DNA from: Bacilli bacterium
GTDB taxonomy: Bacteria; Bacillota_I; Bacilli_A; RFN20; CAG-449
NCBI GenBank assembly: GCA_900755065.1
Contig: CAAEFC010000006.1
Span: forward strand, 1 to 64,000
Reading direction: 5' to 3'
DNA: 64,000 nt
In this document: positions 50,188 to 59,323 of the stretch, one piece after another
Numbering within the stretch: position 1 is the first letter of the stretch
Layout: each line of letters begins with the position of its first letter
The notes under the pieces: generated by a model
Databases searched by the model: none
Told to the model about the DNA's origin: nothing
Seen by the model: the letters and a program-made list of their open reading frames with translations, nothing else
Position numbers and translations under genes: made by a program

Positions 50188-52214
50188 GCGTGAAACAGAC
50201 TGTGGGACAGGATCCCAACAAAATTACGGCATTGTACGAGAGACTTTCCCGTGACGATGACCAAGTTGGCGATAGTAATTCTATCGTGAATCAGAAAAAG
50301 TACCTCGAAGGCTATGCGGCACAGAGAGGATACACGAACGTCCAACACTACACCGATGACGGGTGGAGTGGAGGAAACTTTGACCGACCTGCGTGGAAGC
50401 AGTTGGTAGCGGATATTGAAGCCGGAAAGGTGGCTCACGTCTTGGTAAAGGATATGAGCCGAATCGGCAGAGATTATCTACAGACAGGCTTTTACACCGA
50501 GGTGATGTTCCGTCAACACGGCGTTCACTTCGTTGCGATTGCCAACGGAGTGGACAGCGACGATCAGAACAGCAATGAGTTCGCCCCGTTCCTCAACATA
50601 ATGAACGAGTGGTATTTGCGAGATCTGAGCCGCAAACAACGCACCGCTATCCGAGTCAAGGGAGAATCGGGCAAGCCGACTACCAACTCTGCCATCTACG
50701 GCTACAAGAAGCAACCGGAAGATAAGTACACTTGGTATGTTGATGAAGAAGCGGCGGTGGTCGTGCGCCGTATCTTTCAACTGACCATTGAGGGCAAAGG
50801 ACCCTATGACATTGCCCGTATCCTTTTTGATGATAAGGTTGAAACCCCTGCTGTGTATTTCGGTAAGCAGAACAAGGGTATATGGAAAAGCAAAGAGGAA
50901 TTTCCCAATCCGTATAATTGGAGTGGCTATATCGTCAGTCAAATACTTTCCAAGCCCGAATATATGGGGCATACCGTCAATTTTCGTTCGCATAAGCAAT
51001 CCTATAAGGACAGAACGGCAATCAAGATTCCTCAAGAAGAATGGCTGATCTTTGAGAACACCCACGAAGCCATTGTGGATAAAGAAACGTGGGAGCTTGC
51101 TCAAAAGCTCCGTAAGACACCGAGGCGCATTGATACTTGGGGCGAAGCAAATCCCTTAACGGGACTTTTATATTGTGCGGATTGCGGTGCAAAGATGTAT
51201 AACCACCGTTCCAAAGGCGGTACGGAAAACACTCCCTATCCCTCGGACTTCTTTGATTGCTCCACTTATACGCTTGCGCACCAAAAGCACGATACGGCTT
51301 GTTGCGGACATTATATCTCAACGAAGGCTTTGCGTTCGCTCATCCTTGAAACCGTCCGAGCCGCCGCTACTTACGCTATCTCCAATCAAGAAGAATTTGC
51401 GGCAAAGGTACGCGCGACTTCAGAGCTACGGCAAAAGGAAACGGCAAAGGACACCAAGAGGAGATTGAACAGAGATCGTAAGCGCATTGACGAGCTTGAT
51501 AATATCATCAAGAAGCTCTATGAGTCATTTGCGGTAGGTCGCATCACAGATGAACGCTTTGACACCCTTCTTGTAGAATACGAAGCCGAGCAAAAGGATC
51601 TGCAAGCGTCGGTAAAGGCAGACGAGGAACGCCTATCCTCTTTTGAAGAAGACACCGCCCGCGTGGAGCAGTTTATGGAGCTTGCCAAGAAATACACCGA
51701 TTTTTCCGAGCTTACCACACCGATGATAAACGAGTTTATCGAAAAGATCATCGTCCACGCTCCCGAAAAGTTAGACGGTGACAGAGTGCAGGAGATCGAG
51801 ATCTATCTGAAATTTATCGGGCATTTGGAGCTTCCCGCGCCCGAGCTTACGGCAGAGGAAATCAAGCGGCAGGAACAACTCAAACGTCATCGTATTCGAA
51901 GCCGTGAACGCTATCAGCTTATTAAAGCGGGCGAACACGCCGTTGGACAGCCGTTCAAGCTGACTTGCAAGTGCTGCGGCAAGGAATTTGAGGCAAGAAG
52001 CTCCGCTACGATGTACTGCAGTAAAAGTTGCAGAGCGAAGTATTACCGACAGGAAGCGGCAAAAGAGCGAAGCCGAGATATTGTCTGTGCGAACTGCGGC
52101 AAGGAATTTACGACCACGCGCTCAGACGTGAAGTATTGCTCCGAGGAATGCCGATACGAAGCACAAATCAAAGGTCGGCAGATACGAAATGCCGCTAAAA
52201 CAAATAACGAATAA
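50184..52214 (+). CDS. Large serine recombinase of the inner element
   Basis: 676 residues. Catalytic domain 1-150: nucleophile in YERLSRDD (about residue 17), GDSNSIVNQ, and VKDMSRIGRDYL. Recombinase domain (about 170-290, AIYGYKKQPED), zinc ribbon starting LLYCADCGAKMY with a second cysteine group near CCGH, a long coiled coil (about 410-500), and C-terminal DUF4368-like region. The end adds two further Cys4 ribbons (CKCCGKEF ... CSKSC and CANCGKEF ... CSEEC). It integrates and excises the element; this copy is intact and presumably inserted the element into its relative's gene. Confidence 0.92.
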   Translation: MSVKQTVGQDPNKITALYERLSRDDDQVGDSNSIVNQKKYLEGYAAQRGYTNVQHYTDDGWSGGNFDRPAWKQLVADIEAGKVAHVLVKDMSRIGRDYLQTGFYTEVMFRQHGVHFVAIANGVDSDDQNSNEFAPFLNIMNEWYLRDLSRKQRTAIRVKGESGKPTTNSAIYGYKKQPEDKYTWYVDEEAAVVVRRIFQLTIEGKGPYDIARILFDDKVETPAVYFGKQNKGIWKSKEEFPNPYNWSGYIVSQILSKPEYMGHTVNFRSHKQSYKDRTAIKIPQEEWLIFENTHEAIVDKETWELAQKLRKTPRRIDTWGEANPLTGLLYCADCGAKMYNHRSKGGTENTPYPSDFFDCSTYTLAHQKHDTACCGHYISTKALRSLILETVRAAATYAISNQEEFAAKVRATSELRQKETAKDTKRRLNRDRKRIDELDNIIKKLYESFAVGRITDERFDTLLVEYEAEQKDLQASVKADEERLSSFEEDTARVEQFMELAKKYTDFSELTTPMINEFIEKIIVHAPEKLDGDRVQEIEIYLKFIGHLELPAPELTAEEIKRQEQLKRHRIRSRERYQLIKAGEHAVGQPFKLTCKCCGKEFEARSSATMYCSKSCRAKYYRQEAAKERSRDIVCANCGKEFTTTRSDVKYCSEECRYEAQIKGRQIRNAAKTNNE

Positions 52215-52292
52215 TACGCCAAAGGCGACTTGTGAACGAACGCAGGTCGCCTTTTTCTATCCCCAAATCTCATATCACGGAGGCATTTACAA

Positions 52293-52496
52293 ATGTTAGA
52301 AGAACAGAAAAGATTGATACAAGAACGACACCGCTTGGAGCAGGCACAAATGCGAGATCGGGCAAAGGAGCGCAAGGCAAGAACAAGGCGGCTCATACAA
52401 GAGGGCGCGATATTGGAGAAAGTATTTCCGCAAGTAGCCACGATGAGCCTTGACGAATTGGAGGAATATCTATGCGGAATAGCAAGGCAAATATGA
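52293..52496 (+). CDS. DUF3847-like small relaxosome-associated protein
   Basis: 67 residues, very basic and helical (MLEEQKRLIQERHRLEQAQM ... RKARTRRLIQEGAILEKVFP ... MSLDELEEYLCGIA). Family members are encoded just before MobA/MobL relaxases on Bacillota elements. Likely helps the relaxase at oriT. ATG follows ACGGAGGCATTTACAA. Confidence 0.72.
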   Translation: MLEEQKRLIQERHRLEQAQMRDRAKERKARTRRLIQEGAILEKVFPQVATMSLDELEEYLCGIARQI

Positions 52497-52543
52497 GTGT
52501 TGGGGCGTTCGGGCAACCGAGCGTCCCGCTATCTTTATCCCGA

Positions 52544-52580
52544 AGGGCGCACTTACTCACCACTCGCAAAGCGAATGGTG
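52544..52580 (-). other. oriT of the MobQ / pIP501-RSF1010 type
   Basis: On the minus strand, hairpin CACCATTCGC-TTT-GCGAGTGGTG (52580-52558, one mismatch) is followed by TAAGTGCGCCCT (52555-52544), identical to the nic region of pIP501-type and very close to RSF1010-type oriT. Nicking is expected between G at 52548 and C at 52547. It lies directly before the relaxase gene. Confidence 0.8.
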
Positions 52581-52630
52581 TACTGCCTACGGCAGACGTG
52601 CGCTCTGCGAGGCGAAGGAGGTGATCGCCT

Positions 52631-54328
52631 ATCGCCATATACCATCTTGAAGCGAAAGTCATCACTCGTGGCACAGGTCGCTCCGCAGTAGCCGCTGCCG
52701 CCTATATGAGCTGCTCCCACATCTATAACGATTACGACGGCTTTACCCACGATTACACCCGAAAGCGGGGACTTATCTATGAGCAGGTGTTTTTGCCCGA
52801 CAATGCCCCAAAGGAGTGGTCAGACCGAAGCGTATTATGGAACGCCGTGGAAGAAGCCGAAAAGACGAAGGATAGCCGCCTCTCCCGTGAGCTTATCATT
52901 GCCTTACCCGTAGAGTTCGACCTATCGGTTTGGGAGAGGATGCTGCAAGAATATATCAAGCGGAATTTCGTAAACAGAGGTATGTGTGCTGACCTTTGTA
53001 TTCACGATACCGACGGGCATAATCCACACGCTCATATTATGCTGACGGTGCGCCCCTTGAACAAGGACGGCACTTGGCAACGCAAGACCGAAAAGGAATA
53101 TCTGTGTGTCCGTAACAGAGAGGAACGCGGCTTTACCTCTGCCGAATACAAGGCGGTGCAGAACGAGGGATGGGAGAAGCAGTATTTATACAAGATCGGC
53201 AAGAAAAAAGAATACCTCCCGCCATCAAAAGCGGAAGGCTTGGAGCGCGTGAACAAGTATCCGAAAAGCACGAAGTACGGCAGACAAAATCCTATCTCGG
53301 AGGCGTGGAACAGCGAGGAAACTCTACTTGAATGGAGGGAGCGTTGGGCAAGCCTTGTCAATTCCTATTTCAAAGAATTTGAAATGGACGAGAGCATCGA
53401 CCACCGTAGCTTTCGGGCAAGGGATATTAAGAAGCAGCCTACCGTTCACGTTGGCGTTTCGGGCTTTGCCATCTTCAAAAAGAAACGCTATTGCGACCGC
53501 TACGAGCTAAACCGATTGATACAGCAGGACAATCAATTTATTGATGACATCGTGAAGACCATTGAGTATTTGGTGAAAACCATTGCCTTGGCGGTAGGTG
53601 CGATTGCCGAAGCCCTTGAGGTTGCCCGCGTGGAGTTGATCTGTCTGAAATACAGAGAACGCCGCTTGAATATCGCGCACACAACGGGAGCGTATTACCA
53701 CGAATACGACAAGGAGCGTTTGAAATCCTACCACGCTCTGACAGAGCAGATCGAGCAGAAAACGAGTGAGCGAAACGAAGCAATCAAGGAAAGCAAGCGT
53801 TTCTTTCTCAAAGCCGATAGGCGCGCAGAGCTTACACGGATTATTTCAAAGCTGACCAACGAAATGGAGAGCCGACGTAATATGCTTCTTGAATACTTGA
53901 AGTGCAAGAGTACCGACGATATTTCGCAAGCCGAGACACGTATCAAAGAAGCTGAAGAAAACTTGCCGAAAATCCAAGCCGAGTGGGATAAGACCGACGA
54001 GGCTTTGGAAGAAGCTATTTCCGAATACGGTAAGCTAAAAGCAAAGGCAAGCGACTTTGACAAGGACGAGCTTGACAACGCCCGTAAGCTAATCCGCACC
54101 GACAAGGAGAGCGAAGCAAGGAAGAAGATCGAAGCGGAACACGGAAGATGTAACGACCAAGATTTTGATGATAGTAAGGAGTATATCAACAAGCGCATTG
54201 GAGAATATGACGAGCCGCCGAAGAAAGAATCGGAAGTAAAACCTGTCTATGAAGCTCCACCGCAAGAAACACAAGAGCGCAAAGCTCCGAGCAAATCCAA
54301 ACGAGAGCGTGATGGATGGGATAGGTAG
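52631..54328 (+). CDS. MobA/MobL (MobQ) relaxase, apparent ATC start
   Basis: About 565 residues. The conserved N-terminus IYHLEAKVITRGTGRSAVAA, normally preceded by Met-Ala, begins here at ATC GCC (52631); the frame is closed by TGA at 52622. A perfect AAGGAGGTGA (52615-52624) sits at correct distance, and the first ATG (52706) would delete the conserved start. So either ATC is used or an ATG was mutated. The metal-binding HUH motif is HNPHAHIML, with NDYDGFTHDYTRKRG upstream. A coiled coil (about 360-500) and a charged tail follow. It nicks oriT and pilots the strand. Confidence 0.85.
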   Translation: MAIYHLEAKVITRGTGRSAVAAAAYMSCSHIYNDYDGFTHDYTRKRGLIYEQVFLPDNAPKEWSDRSVLWNAVEEAEKTKDSRLSRELIIALPVEFDLSVWERMLQEYIKRNFVNRGMCADLCIHDTDGHNPHAHIMLTVRPLNKDGTWQRKTEKEYLCVRNREERGFTSAEYKAVQNEGWEKQYLYKIGKKKEYLPPSKAEGLERVNKYPKSTKYGRQNPISEAWNSEETLLEWRERWASLVNSYFKEFEMDESIDHRSFRARDIKKQPTVHVGVSGFAIFKKKRYCDRYELNRLIQQDNQFIDDIVKTIEYLVKTIALAVGAIAEALEVARVELICLKYRERRLNIAHTTGAYYHEYDKERLKSYHALTEQIEQKTSERNEAIKESKRFFLKADRRAELTRIISKLTNEMESRRNMLLEYLKCKSTDDISQAETRIKEAEENLPKIQAEWDKTDEALEEAISEYGKLKAKASDFDKDELDNARKLIRTDKESEARKKIEAEHGRCNDQDFDDSKEYINKRIGEYDEPPKKESEVKPVYEAPPQETQERKAPSKSKRERDGWDR

Positions 54329-54447
54329 CACAATCGGGGCGAAATCCCATATTTTTAGCCCTCGTTCCGCAATGAAACGAGGACTAACAAAAAAATATTT
54401 AAGGTTTTTGCAACTTTTGCAGAAAAACCCCTTGACAAATCTCTTCT
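54329..54447. other. Right end of the inner element
   Basis: Noncoding. CCTCGTT...AACGAGG (about 54359-54381) and GGTTTTTGCAA...TTGCAGAAAAACC (about 54402-54428) form hairpins, the second close to the junction and perhaps part of the recombinase attachment site. Confidence 0.45.
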
Positions 54448-55986
54448 CAAAAACTGCTGCTCGGCAAGTATGCCGAAGAACAGCGATTCCGCAATCCGAG
54501 ATACTATATCGACGACGGATATTCGGGAAGCAACTTCGATAGACCTGCGTTTAAGCGTCTGATCGAGGATGTGGAGAACGGAGAAATAGCGACGATCATC
54601 GTCAAGGATATGTCAAGATTCGGGCGCGACCACATACTCGTGGGATATTACACGAAATACTTTCTGCCCGAAGCGGACGTGCGGTTTATCGCCGTGTACG
54701 ACCAAGTGGACAGCGAGAAAAACGCAGACGATGACATTACCCCTTTCCGCAATATCCTCAACGAGATGTACGCCAAAGATTGCAGTAAAAAAATCAAAGC
54801 CGTCATTCGTGCCAAAGGCAACAATGGAAAACATATCACCACATTGCCCCCGCTCGGATACAGAAAGGATCCTGACAATAAAGAAAAGTGGGTGATCGAA
54901 GAACAAGGCGCAACCATCGTAAGAGAGATATTTTCTCTCTGCGTTCAGGGTTACGGCCCGACGCAAATCGCAAGGATACTGACCGAACGAAAGATTGATA
55001 CGCCCGTGATTCACTTTCATAAGCACGGACTTCCCACATCGATGAAGATAAAGGAAAAATCGGAAATCTGGTGTCAGCGAACGGTTGCAAGGATTTTGGA
55101 AAATTTGGTATATACGGGCTGTACCGTCAACTTCAAGTCTTACAAAAAGTCCTATAAAAGCAAACGTTCGCTTTCAAATCCAAGAGAGAATTGGGCAATC
55201 TTTGAAGACACGCAGGAAGCGATTATCGACAAAGAAACCTTTGACACCGTGCAGAAAATCCGAAACGGACGACGCAGACCAAGCGATTTGGGCGAAATGA
55301 ATATGCTTTCGGGAATGCTCTATTGTGCCGACTGCGGCAAAAAGATGTATTTATGCAGATGTTCCACCGTCAAGCAAGCGGAATACTTCAACTGTTCGTC
55401 TTACCGAAAGCAAAAGAAACGCACCTGTACATCGCATCAGATTACGGCTCACGCCGTGGAAGAAATGATCGCGGACGACTTACGGTTTACCGTTCGGTTT
55501 GCAAACGAACAGAAAGAGCAATTCCTCGAACTTCTCAAACGCAAGGCAGACCTTACCGAAAGGAAAACGCTGAACGCGAATCTTCGGGAATCGGAAGAAG
55601 CCGAAATCCGAATGAAAGCATTGGACAAAATCATCCAAAGCCTTTATGAGGACAAGGTAGAAAACAAAATCTCGGAAGAACGGTATCTGAAACTGAGCGA
55701 CGCTTACGAGCAGGAACAAAAAGCCTTGACGGAACGATTGAAAACCCTGTGCGAAGAAACGGAACGGTTCAAAACGAAAACGGATCAGATTCAACGGTTT
55801 ATGGCGTTAGTCAGAAAGTACAGCGAATTTGAAACGCTGACGCCCGAAATCTTACGGGCATTCATAGACAGAGTTCTGATTTATGAAAAGGAAAAGATTG
55901 ACGGTCATTACAGACACACAATTGAGATTGTCTACAACTTCGTAGGTGCGGTAGAAATCCCCGCTTTGGATAATCTCGACAAATAG
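54448..55986 (+). pseudogene. Large serine recombinase of outer element, main part
   Basis: 512 codons in frame with no local start for the first 40: QKLLLGKYAEEQRFRNPRYY, then DDGYSGSNFDRP and VKDMSRFGRDHI, so it continues the catalytic domain begun at 42038. Recombinase domain (TLPPLGYRKDPDNKEKWVIE), zinc ribbon (LYCADCGKKMYLCRC), coiled coil and normal C-terminus are intact. Joined to the N-terminal part it would make a full protein of about 554 residues. Internal starts (for example ATG at 54571) would lack the nucleophile and be inactive. Confidence 0.85.
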
Positions 55987-55998
55987 AAATATGAGAAA

Positions 55999-56022
55999 AG
56001 GCGCGACTTTGCGCCGCGCCTC
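55999..56022. other. GC-rich hairpin after the outer recombinase
   Basis: AGGCGCG...CGCGCCT, followed by CTCTCTCTC rather than T, so a weak terminator at best. It lies at the probable right edge of the outer element. Confidence 0.4.
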
Positions 56023-56235
56023 TCTCTCAAAAACCTTACCTGTACTTCTTCCCTATGGGTACAATGGTAATGTCAAATTTCTTTTCTTTTTGTCGAAAAT
56101 CGGAAGATACCGGCAATCGGAAAAGGCTACCGGAATTCAAATCGCCGGAATCATCGATTGCAAAACGAACCGGAACGGTTTATAGTGAAATGGAAAGAAG
56201 TGCTTTTCGTCGCTTTTTCGGATCGGGAGGGAAAA

Positions 56236-56628
56236 ATGAAACCTTTTGTCGAAGTCGTCGCGGCGTTGATCGGGGAAGGAGATCGCTTTTTGATCTGTCA
56301 GCGACCGGCAGAAAAAGCCAGAGGCTTGCTTTGGGAATTCGTCGGCGGCAAGGTGGAAAAGGGGGAGACGAAAGAAGAAGCCCTGATCCGCGAGTGCCGT
56401 GAGGAGTTGGCGATCGAAGTGGAGCCGCAGGAAGTTTTCGATGAAGTCACGCACGATTATCCCGACATCACCGTACATCTGACCCTGTTTCGGTGCGTGC
56501 TGACGAAAGGTCCTCTCCGCTTATTAGAACATCGCGATGCCCGATGGATCACACCGGAAGAAATTCCGCTTTTTGAATTTTGTCCTGCCGATGTCGATAT
56601 TTTGAAAAAAATACAGCAAACCTTTTAA
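56236..56628 (+). CDS. mutT: MutT-type NUDIX hydrolase
   Basis: 130 residues from ATG 56236 (KPFVEVVAALIGEGDRFLIC), preceded by GGGAGGGAAAA. Complete Nudix box: GGKVEKGETKEEALIRECRE followed by ELAIEV. Length and the QRP, LLWEFVGGK segments fit 8-oxo-dGTP diphosphatase, which clears oxidised nucleotides. Core-type GC content marks the return to the chromosome. Confidence 0.9.
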   Translation: MKPFVEVVAALIGEGDRFLICQRPAEKARGLLWEFVGGKVEKGETKEEALIRECREELAIEVEPQEVFDEVTHDYPDITVHLTLFRCVLTKGPLRLLEHRDARWITPEEIPLFEFCPADVDILKKIQQTF

Positions 56629-56700
56629 TAAGAGGATTTTATCCGTAAAATTTCGGGATATTTTTCGCCACTGAACGAGTGAAATTTTTTTCGGCTACCG

Positions 56701-56758
56701 CAAATCATGGAAATAAAATACCGCAAATCATGGAAGTTTTTACCCTCAAATCATGGAA
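56701..56758. repeat. Three direct repeats with a 23-base period
   Basis: CAAATCATGGAA at 56701, 56724 and 56747, the first two preceded by ACCG. Exact spacing of 23 bases. This resembles iterons or the repeated transposase-binding sites at an IS21-type end, but no transposase gene is nearby. Confidence 0.7.
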
Positions 56759-57155
56759 ACGCGGTTATGATTCAGGCATTGGCTTCCGTTCTCGCCGAAG
56801 TTTTGCCGGACAGGGCATTTATCGGCGATTCTGAAACAGCATTATAAAGGAAAAGTTGAATTCGGGAAGCGCGAACATATAATTATGAGGTTGCGACAAC
56901 GATTTTTTTGACATTTCTTTTGACAAGTAGCATAAAAAAATGCGCCTCTGCCGAGCAAGTCCGACTTTATTTAAAAAATACGCTATTTTGTCAATATCAA
57001 TTGCAAACAAAAATCAGAAATGATAAAGTGAAATTGCAAATATGAGTTGCCAAAAAGATTTAGTTATAGCCTGCGTACTTAAAATGAAACTTAAAAAGCA
57101 GGAAGATTAAAGTTAAATTTTGGCGCGGTACTTGTGCATAATAGGGGGAACATCT
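56759..57155. other. Gene-poor tract before the InlB-repeat protein
   Basis: A 26-codon frame from 56767 (MIQALASVLAEVLPDRAFIG) may be a gene remnant. Two TTGACA boxes (about 56909 and 56920) lack a matching -10. No complete gene is supported. AT-rich, likely holding the promoter of the secreted protein and traces of an insertion. Confidence 0.4.
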
Positions 57156-59102
57156 ATGATATCTGCGAAAAAAGAGAATATACGGCGCGGTATTCTTGGC
57201 TTTTTGGCTGTTACCGGATTGACTTTGACCTCAGGCGGGTTATTCGGTAAAGCAAGCGCGGTGAAAGCGGAGGCTCAGACAGATTCGATCGTCATGACCG
57301 GATTTGCAAACGGAACAGCATCCAGTTACGTCACAACGCTTACTACCGGAACTTCAACAGGAGGGTTGAGTGTTTCGGCATGTAACTACAATCCGAAAAC
57401 CGGTCAAATCAGAGGAAACCAAACCAGTGCTTCGACTAATTTCTATTTGTACAATAACGAGGCGGTTTTAGGAAACATTACAAAAATCGAACTGACTACA
57501 ACTTCAAGCGGATCTTTCAGCACCGGCATGTACATCTCCGTGGGACAGGATTCGCAGGCTGACGTCACGACGGTTACAGACGGAATTCAGGGAACAAAAA
57601 GCACCGATTCCAAAACCATTACGTGGACTTTCAGCGAAATGGACGGCTATACATATTTCAAGATGCTTTCTGCCGCTAAATTTACGACCGGAACGGTTAC
57701 TGGTGCGGTAGTCAACATTGAATACAGTACAGAGACAAAATACGCCGTCACATTAAATGCAGACGGTGGCGAGTGCGAGTCTTCTGAATTGATAACGGAA
57801 GAAGGGAAAGTGGTTCTTCCGACCCCGACGAAAGATGGATATGCTTTTAAGGGGTGGAAAGAAGAAAACACGGAAACTGTTCACGATGCGGGTGAATTTG
57901 TTCCGACAGAGAATATCACCTTGATTGCTCAATGGGAATTGATCACGACCCCGACGATAACCGTTTCATTGGACGATACGGTCATCGACAATACAATTAA
58001 AGTAGGCAGTAGCGGCTATATTCACGCAACGTTATTGAATGCCGCGAGCGTCACGGAAAACGATATCGTATGGACAAGTAGCGATCCGGAGGTTGCGACT
58101 TTCGATGCGAACGAATTTGTCATTGTCGATTCGGAAGCCGTCATCGTATTGAAAGGATTAAAAAGTGGTACGACGACGATTTCTGCGGAGATGACGGTAG
58201 ATGGACAAAAGTACGTAAGCAATGCAATCGATTTGACGGTTGTTCATCCTGTGGAAGAAATCGAAACATTGGCGTGTTTGGGTGTCAATTACGCCAGCCG
58301 TTCGGTCACCTATACAGACGAATCGTTAAACTTCGCCGGTTCTCAGAGTTTCACCGGTTCTGCAAGCAAAAATAGCGTTGAAGATGTATCCGGCGTTCTT
58401 CCTTCCGGTATGCAGGGAGGCGCGCGGTTGGAGTATTGCACAAACGATTCGATCAATCACTATTTAAATAGTACGAGTGGATTCAGATTATATAAAGACG
58501 CTTCTTTAAATGGTGGCTCTTTGAAGTTTACGCTTACAGATGTTTCCGTTAAGTCGCTCACCGTTGATGCCAGCAATTATGGGTATGGAACTTTGATTTT
58601 AGACGGAACTTCTTCCGCCTTGACGGAGGGCGCAATTGAAATCCCGGCCGGCACGAAAGAAATCGTCATCCAAAACACCGGAACGGATCGGTTAGATATT
58701 TCGGGAATTACGCTTACGTATGATGCGATTGCCCTTACCTGCACGGATGCGCGCTTACGCTTTGGATTTACGCTTCCGAGCGATTTGTATGATCTGGACA
58801 AGATTTCCGCTGTGGGAGTGGCCTTAACGGTCAACAATGTTCAAAAAGAAGTTGAGTTGGATTTGGAAGAAAACAAAACCGTTAATGAAGACGGCTCTTC
58901 GACTTATATCACGGCTTTGACGGGAATTCCTGTTGAGGCTTGGACGACTGATGTTACGGCAACGCCTTACGTGATTCTCGATTCGGTAAGATACGATCTG
59001 GAAACAGTGACTTGGTCTGTCAGCAGTCTCGTCGATCACTATTTGCAAAACGGATTTGCGGATAATGCAGTCCTGAATGCCATGAAAGCCCAAATTCAGT
59101 AA
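57156..59102 (+). CDS. Large secreted protein with InlB repeat and Big_2 domain
   Basis: 648 residues from ATG 57156, after TAGGGGGAACATCT. Signal region GILGFLAVTGLTLTSGGLFG. Residues about 35-185 beta-rich; an InlB/Flg_new repeat (about 190-260: LNADGGECESSELI ... YAFKGWKEENTE ... LIAQWE); a Big_2-like Ig module (about 265-360: IVWTSSDPEVATFD ... GLKSGTTTISAEM); then a C-terminal beta domain. No sortase signal or transmembrane anchor. Probably extracellular; it resembles surface proteins of gut Bacillota. A 47-residue peptide gene follows after 14 bases with its own AGGAGG site. Confidence 0.72.
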   Translation: MISAKKENIRRGILGFLAVTGLTLTSGGLFGKASAVKAEAQTDSIVMTGFANGTASSYVTTLTTGTSTGGLSVSACNYNPKTGQIRGNQTSASTNFYLYNNEAVLGNITKIELTTTSSGSFSTGMYISVGQDSQADVTTVTDGIQGTKSTDSKTITWTFSEMDGYTYFKMLSAAKFTTGTVTGAVVNIEYSTETKYAVTLNADGGECESSELITEEGKVVLPTPTKDGYAFKGWKEENTETVHDAGEFVPTENITLIAQWELITTPTITVSLDDTVIDNTIKVGSSGYIHATLLNAASVTENDIVWTSSDPEVATFDANEFVIVDSEAVIVLKGLKSGTTTISAEMTVDGQKYVSNAIDLTVVHPVEEIETLACLGVNYASRSVTYTDESLNFAGSQSFTGSASKNSVEDVSGVLPSGMQGGARLEYCTNDSINHYLNSTSGFRLYKDASLNGGSLKFTLTDVSVKSLTVDASNYGYGTLILDGTSSALTEGAIEIPAGTKEIVIQNTGTDRLDISGITLTYDAIALTCTDARLRFGFTLPSDLYDLDKISAVGVALTVNNVQKEVELDLEENKTVNEDGSSTYITALTGIPVEAWTTDVTATPYVILDSVRYDLETVTWSVSSLVDHYLQNGFADNAVLNAMKAQIQ

Positions 59103-59116
59103 AGGAGGAAAGTAAA

Positions 59117-59260
59117 ATGAAAAAGAATTATCATTCGCCTGAGATAGAAATAATGGAGATTTCCAAAGAAGATATCGTCACGACTTCGGCTTCCGTCACG
59201 TTCGGCGGACCGGACGAAGAAAAAGACGGACTGATCGATTGGGGAGAGTTCTTTAAGTAA
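59117..59260 (+). CDS. 47-residue peptide gene
   Basis: ATG at 59117 after AAAGGAGGAAAGTAAA. Begins KKNYHSPEIEIMEISKEDIV then TTSASVTFGG and an acidic end DEEKDGLIDWGEFFK. This layout (Y-x-x-P-E-I-E-I, E-D-I-V-T-T-S, acidic tail) recalls small peptides often found beside secreted proteins or peptide-export systems in Bacillota. No modifying enzyme is adjacent. It may be a precursor peptide or a companion of the protein upstream. Confidence 0.5.
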   Translation: MKKNYHSPEIEIMEISKEDIVTTSASVTFGGPDEEKDGLIDWGEFFK

Positions 59261-59265
59261 AAAAG

Positions 59266-59295
59266 AGAAATGGTTGAGGTTGCTCAGCCATTTCT
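59266..59295 (+). terminator. Hairpin after the peptide gene
   Basis: AGAAATGGTTGAG-GTTG-CTCAGCCATTTCT, 13 pairs with one G-U, followed by TTCATTG; a weak terminator. Confidence 0.6.
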
Positions 59296-59323
59296 TTCAT
59301 TGCTTAGTAAAGAGGATTAAAAA

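Larger units (their letters stand above)
42164..54447. mobile_element. Inner integrative mobilizable element, about 12.3 kb
   Basis: Bounded by the point where the outer recombinase frame breaks (AACCAA|GTGG at 42163/42164) and resumes (TCT|CAAAAACTG at 54447/54448). CAA is present at both junctions, consistent with the short shared core left by a serine recombinase. Content: tnpV-like gene, DUF6809-like gene, a leftward HTH-helicase-primase-like operon, a repeat tract, a TnpW-like gene, an intact serine recombinase, a DUF3847-like gene, oriT and a MobQ/MobL relaxase. No conjugation apparatus, so it needs a helper for transfer. Confidence 0.8.
41381..55986 (+). mobile_element. Outer, disrupted serine-recombinase element
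   Basis: An older integrative element whose left part (RHH gene, TnpW-like relic, recombinase N-terminus) and right part (rest of the recombinase) are separated by the inner element. The recombinase gene ends at 55986, and chromosomal mutT begins 250 bases later. Left and right ends and attachment sites could not be fixed; the left limit given is only the first supported feature. Confidence 0.55.

Noticed and set aside
52497..52691. 64-codon frame across oriT
   Set aside because: It covers the nic site and hairpin and overlaps the relaxase start in another frame; the sequence is explained by oriT.
56819..57010. 63-codon leftward frame
   Set aside because: No ribosome site, no homology signal, in a decayed AT-rich tract.
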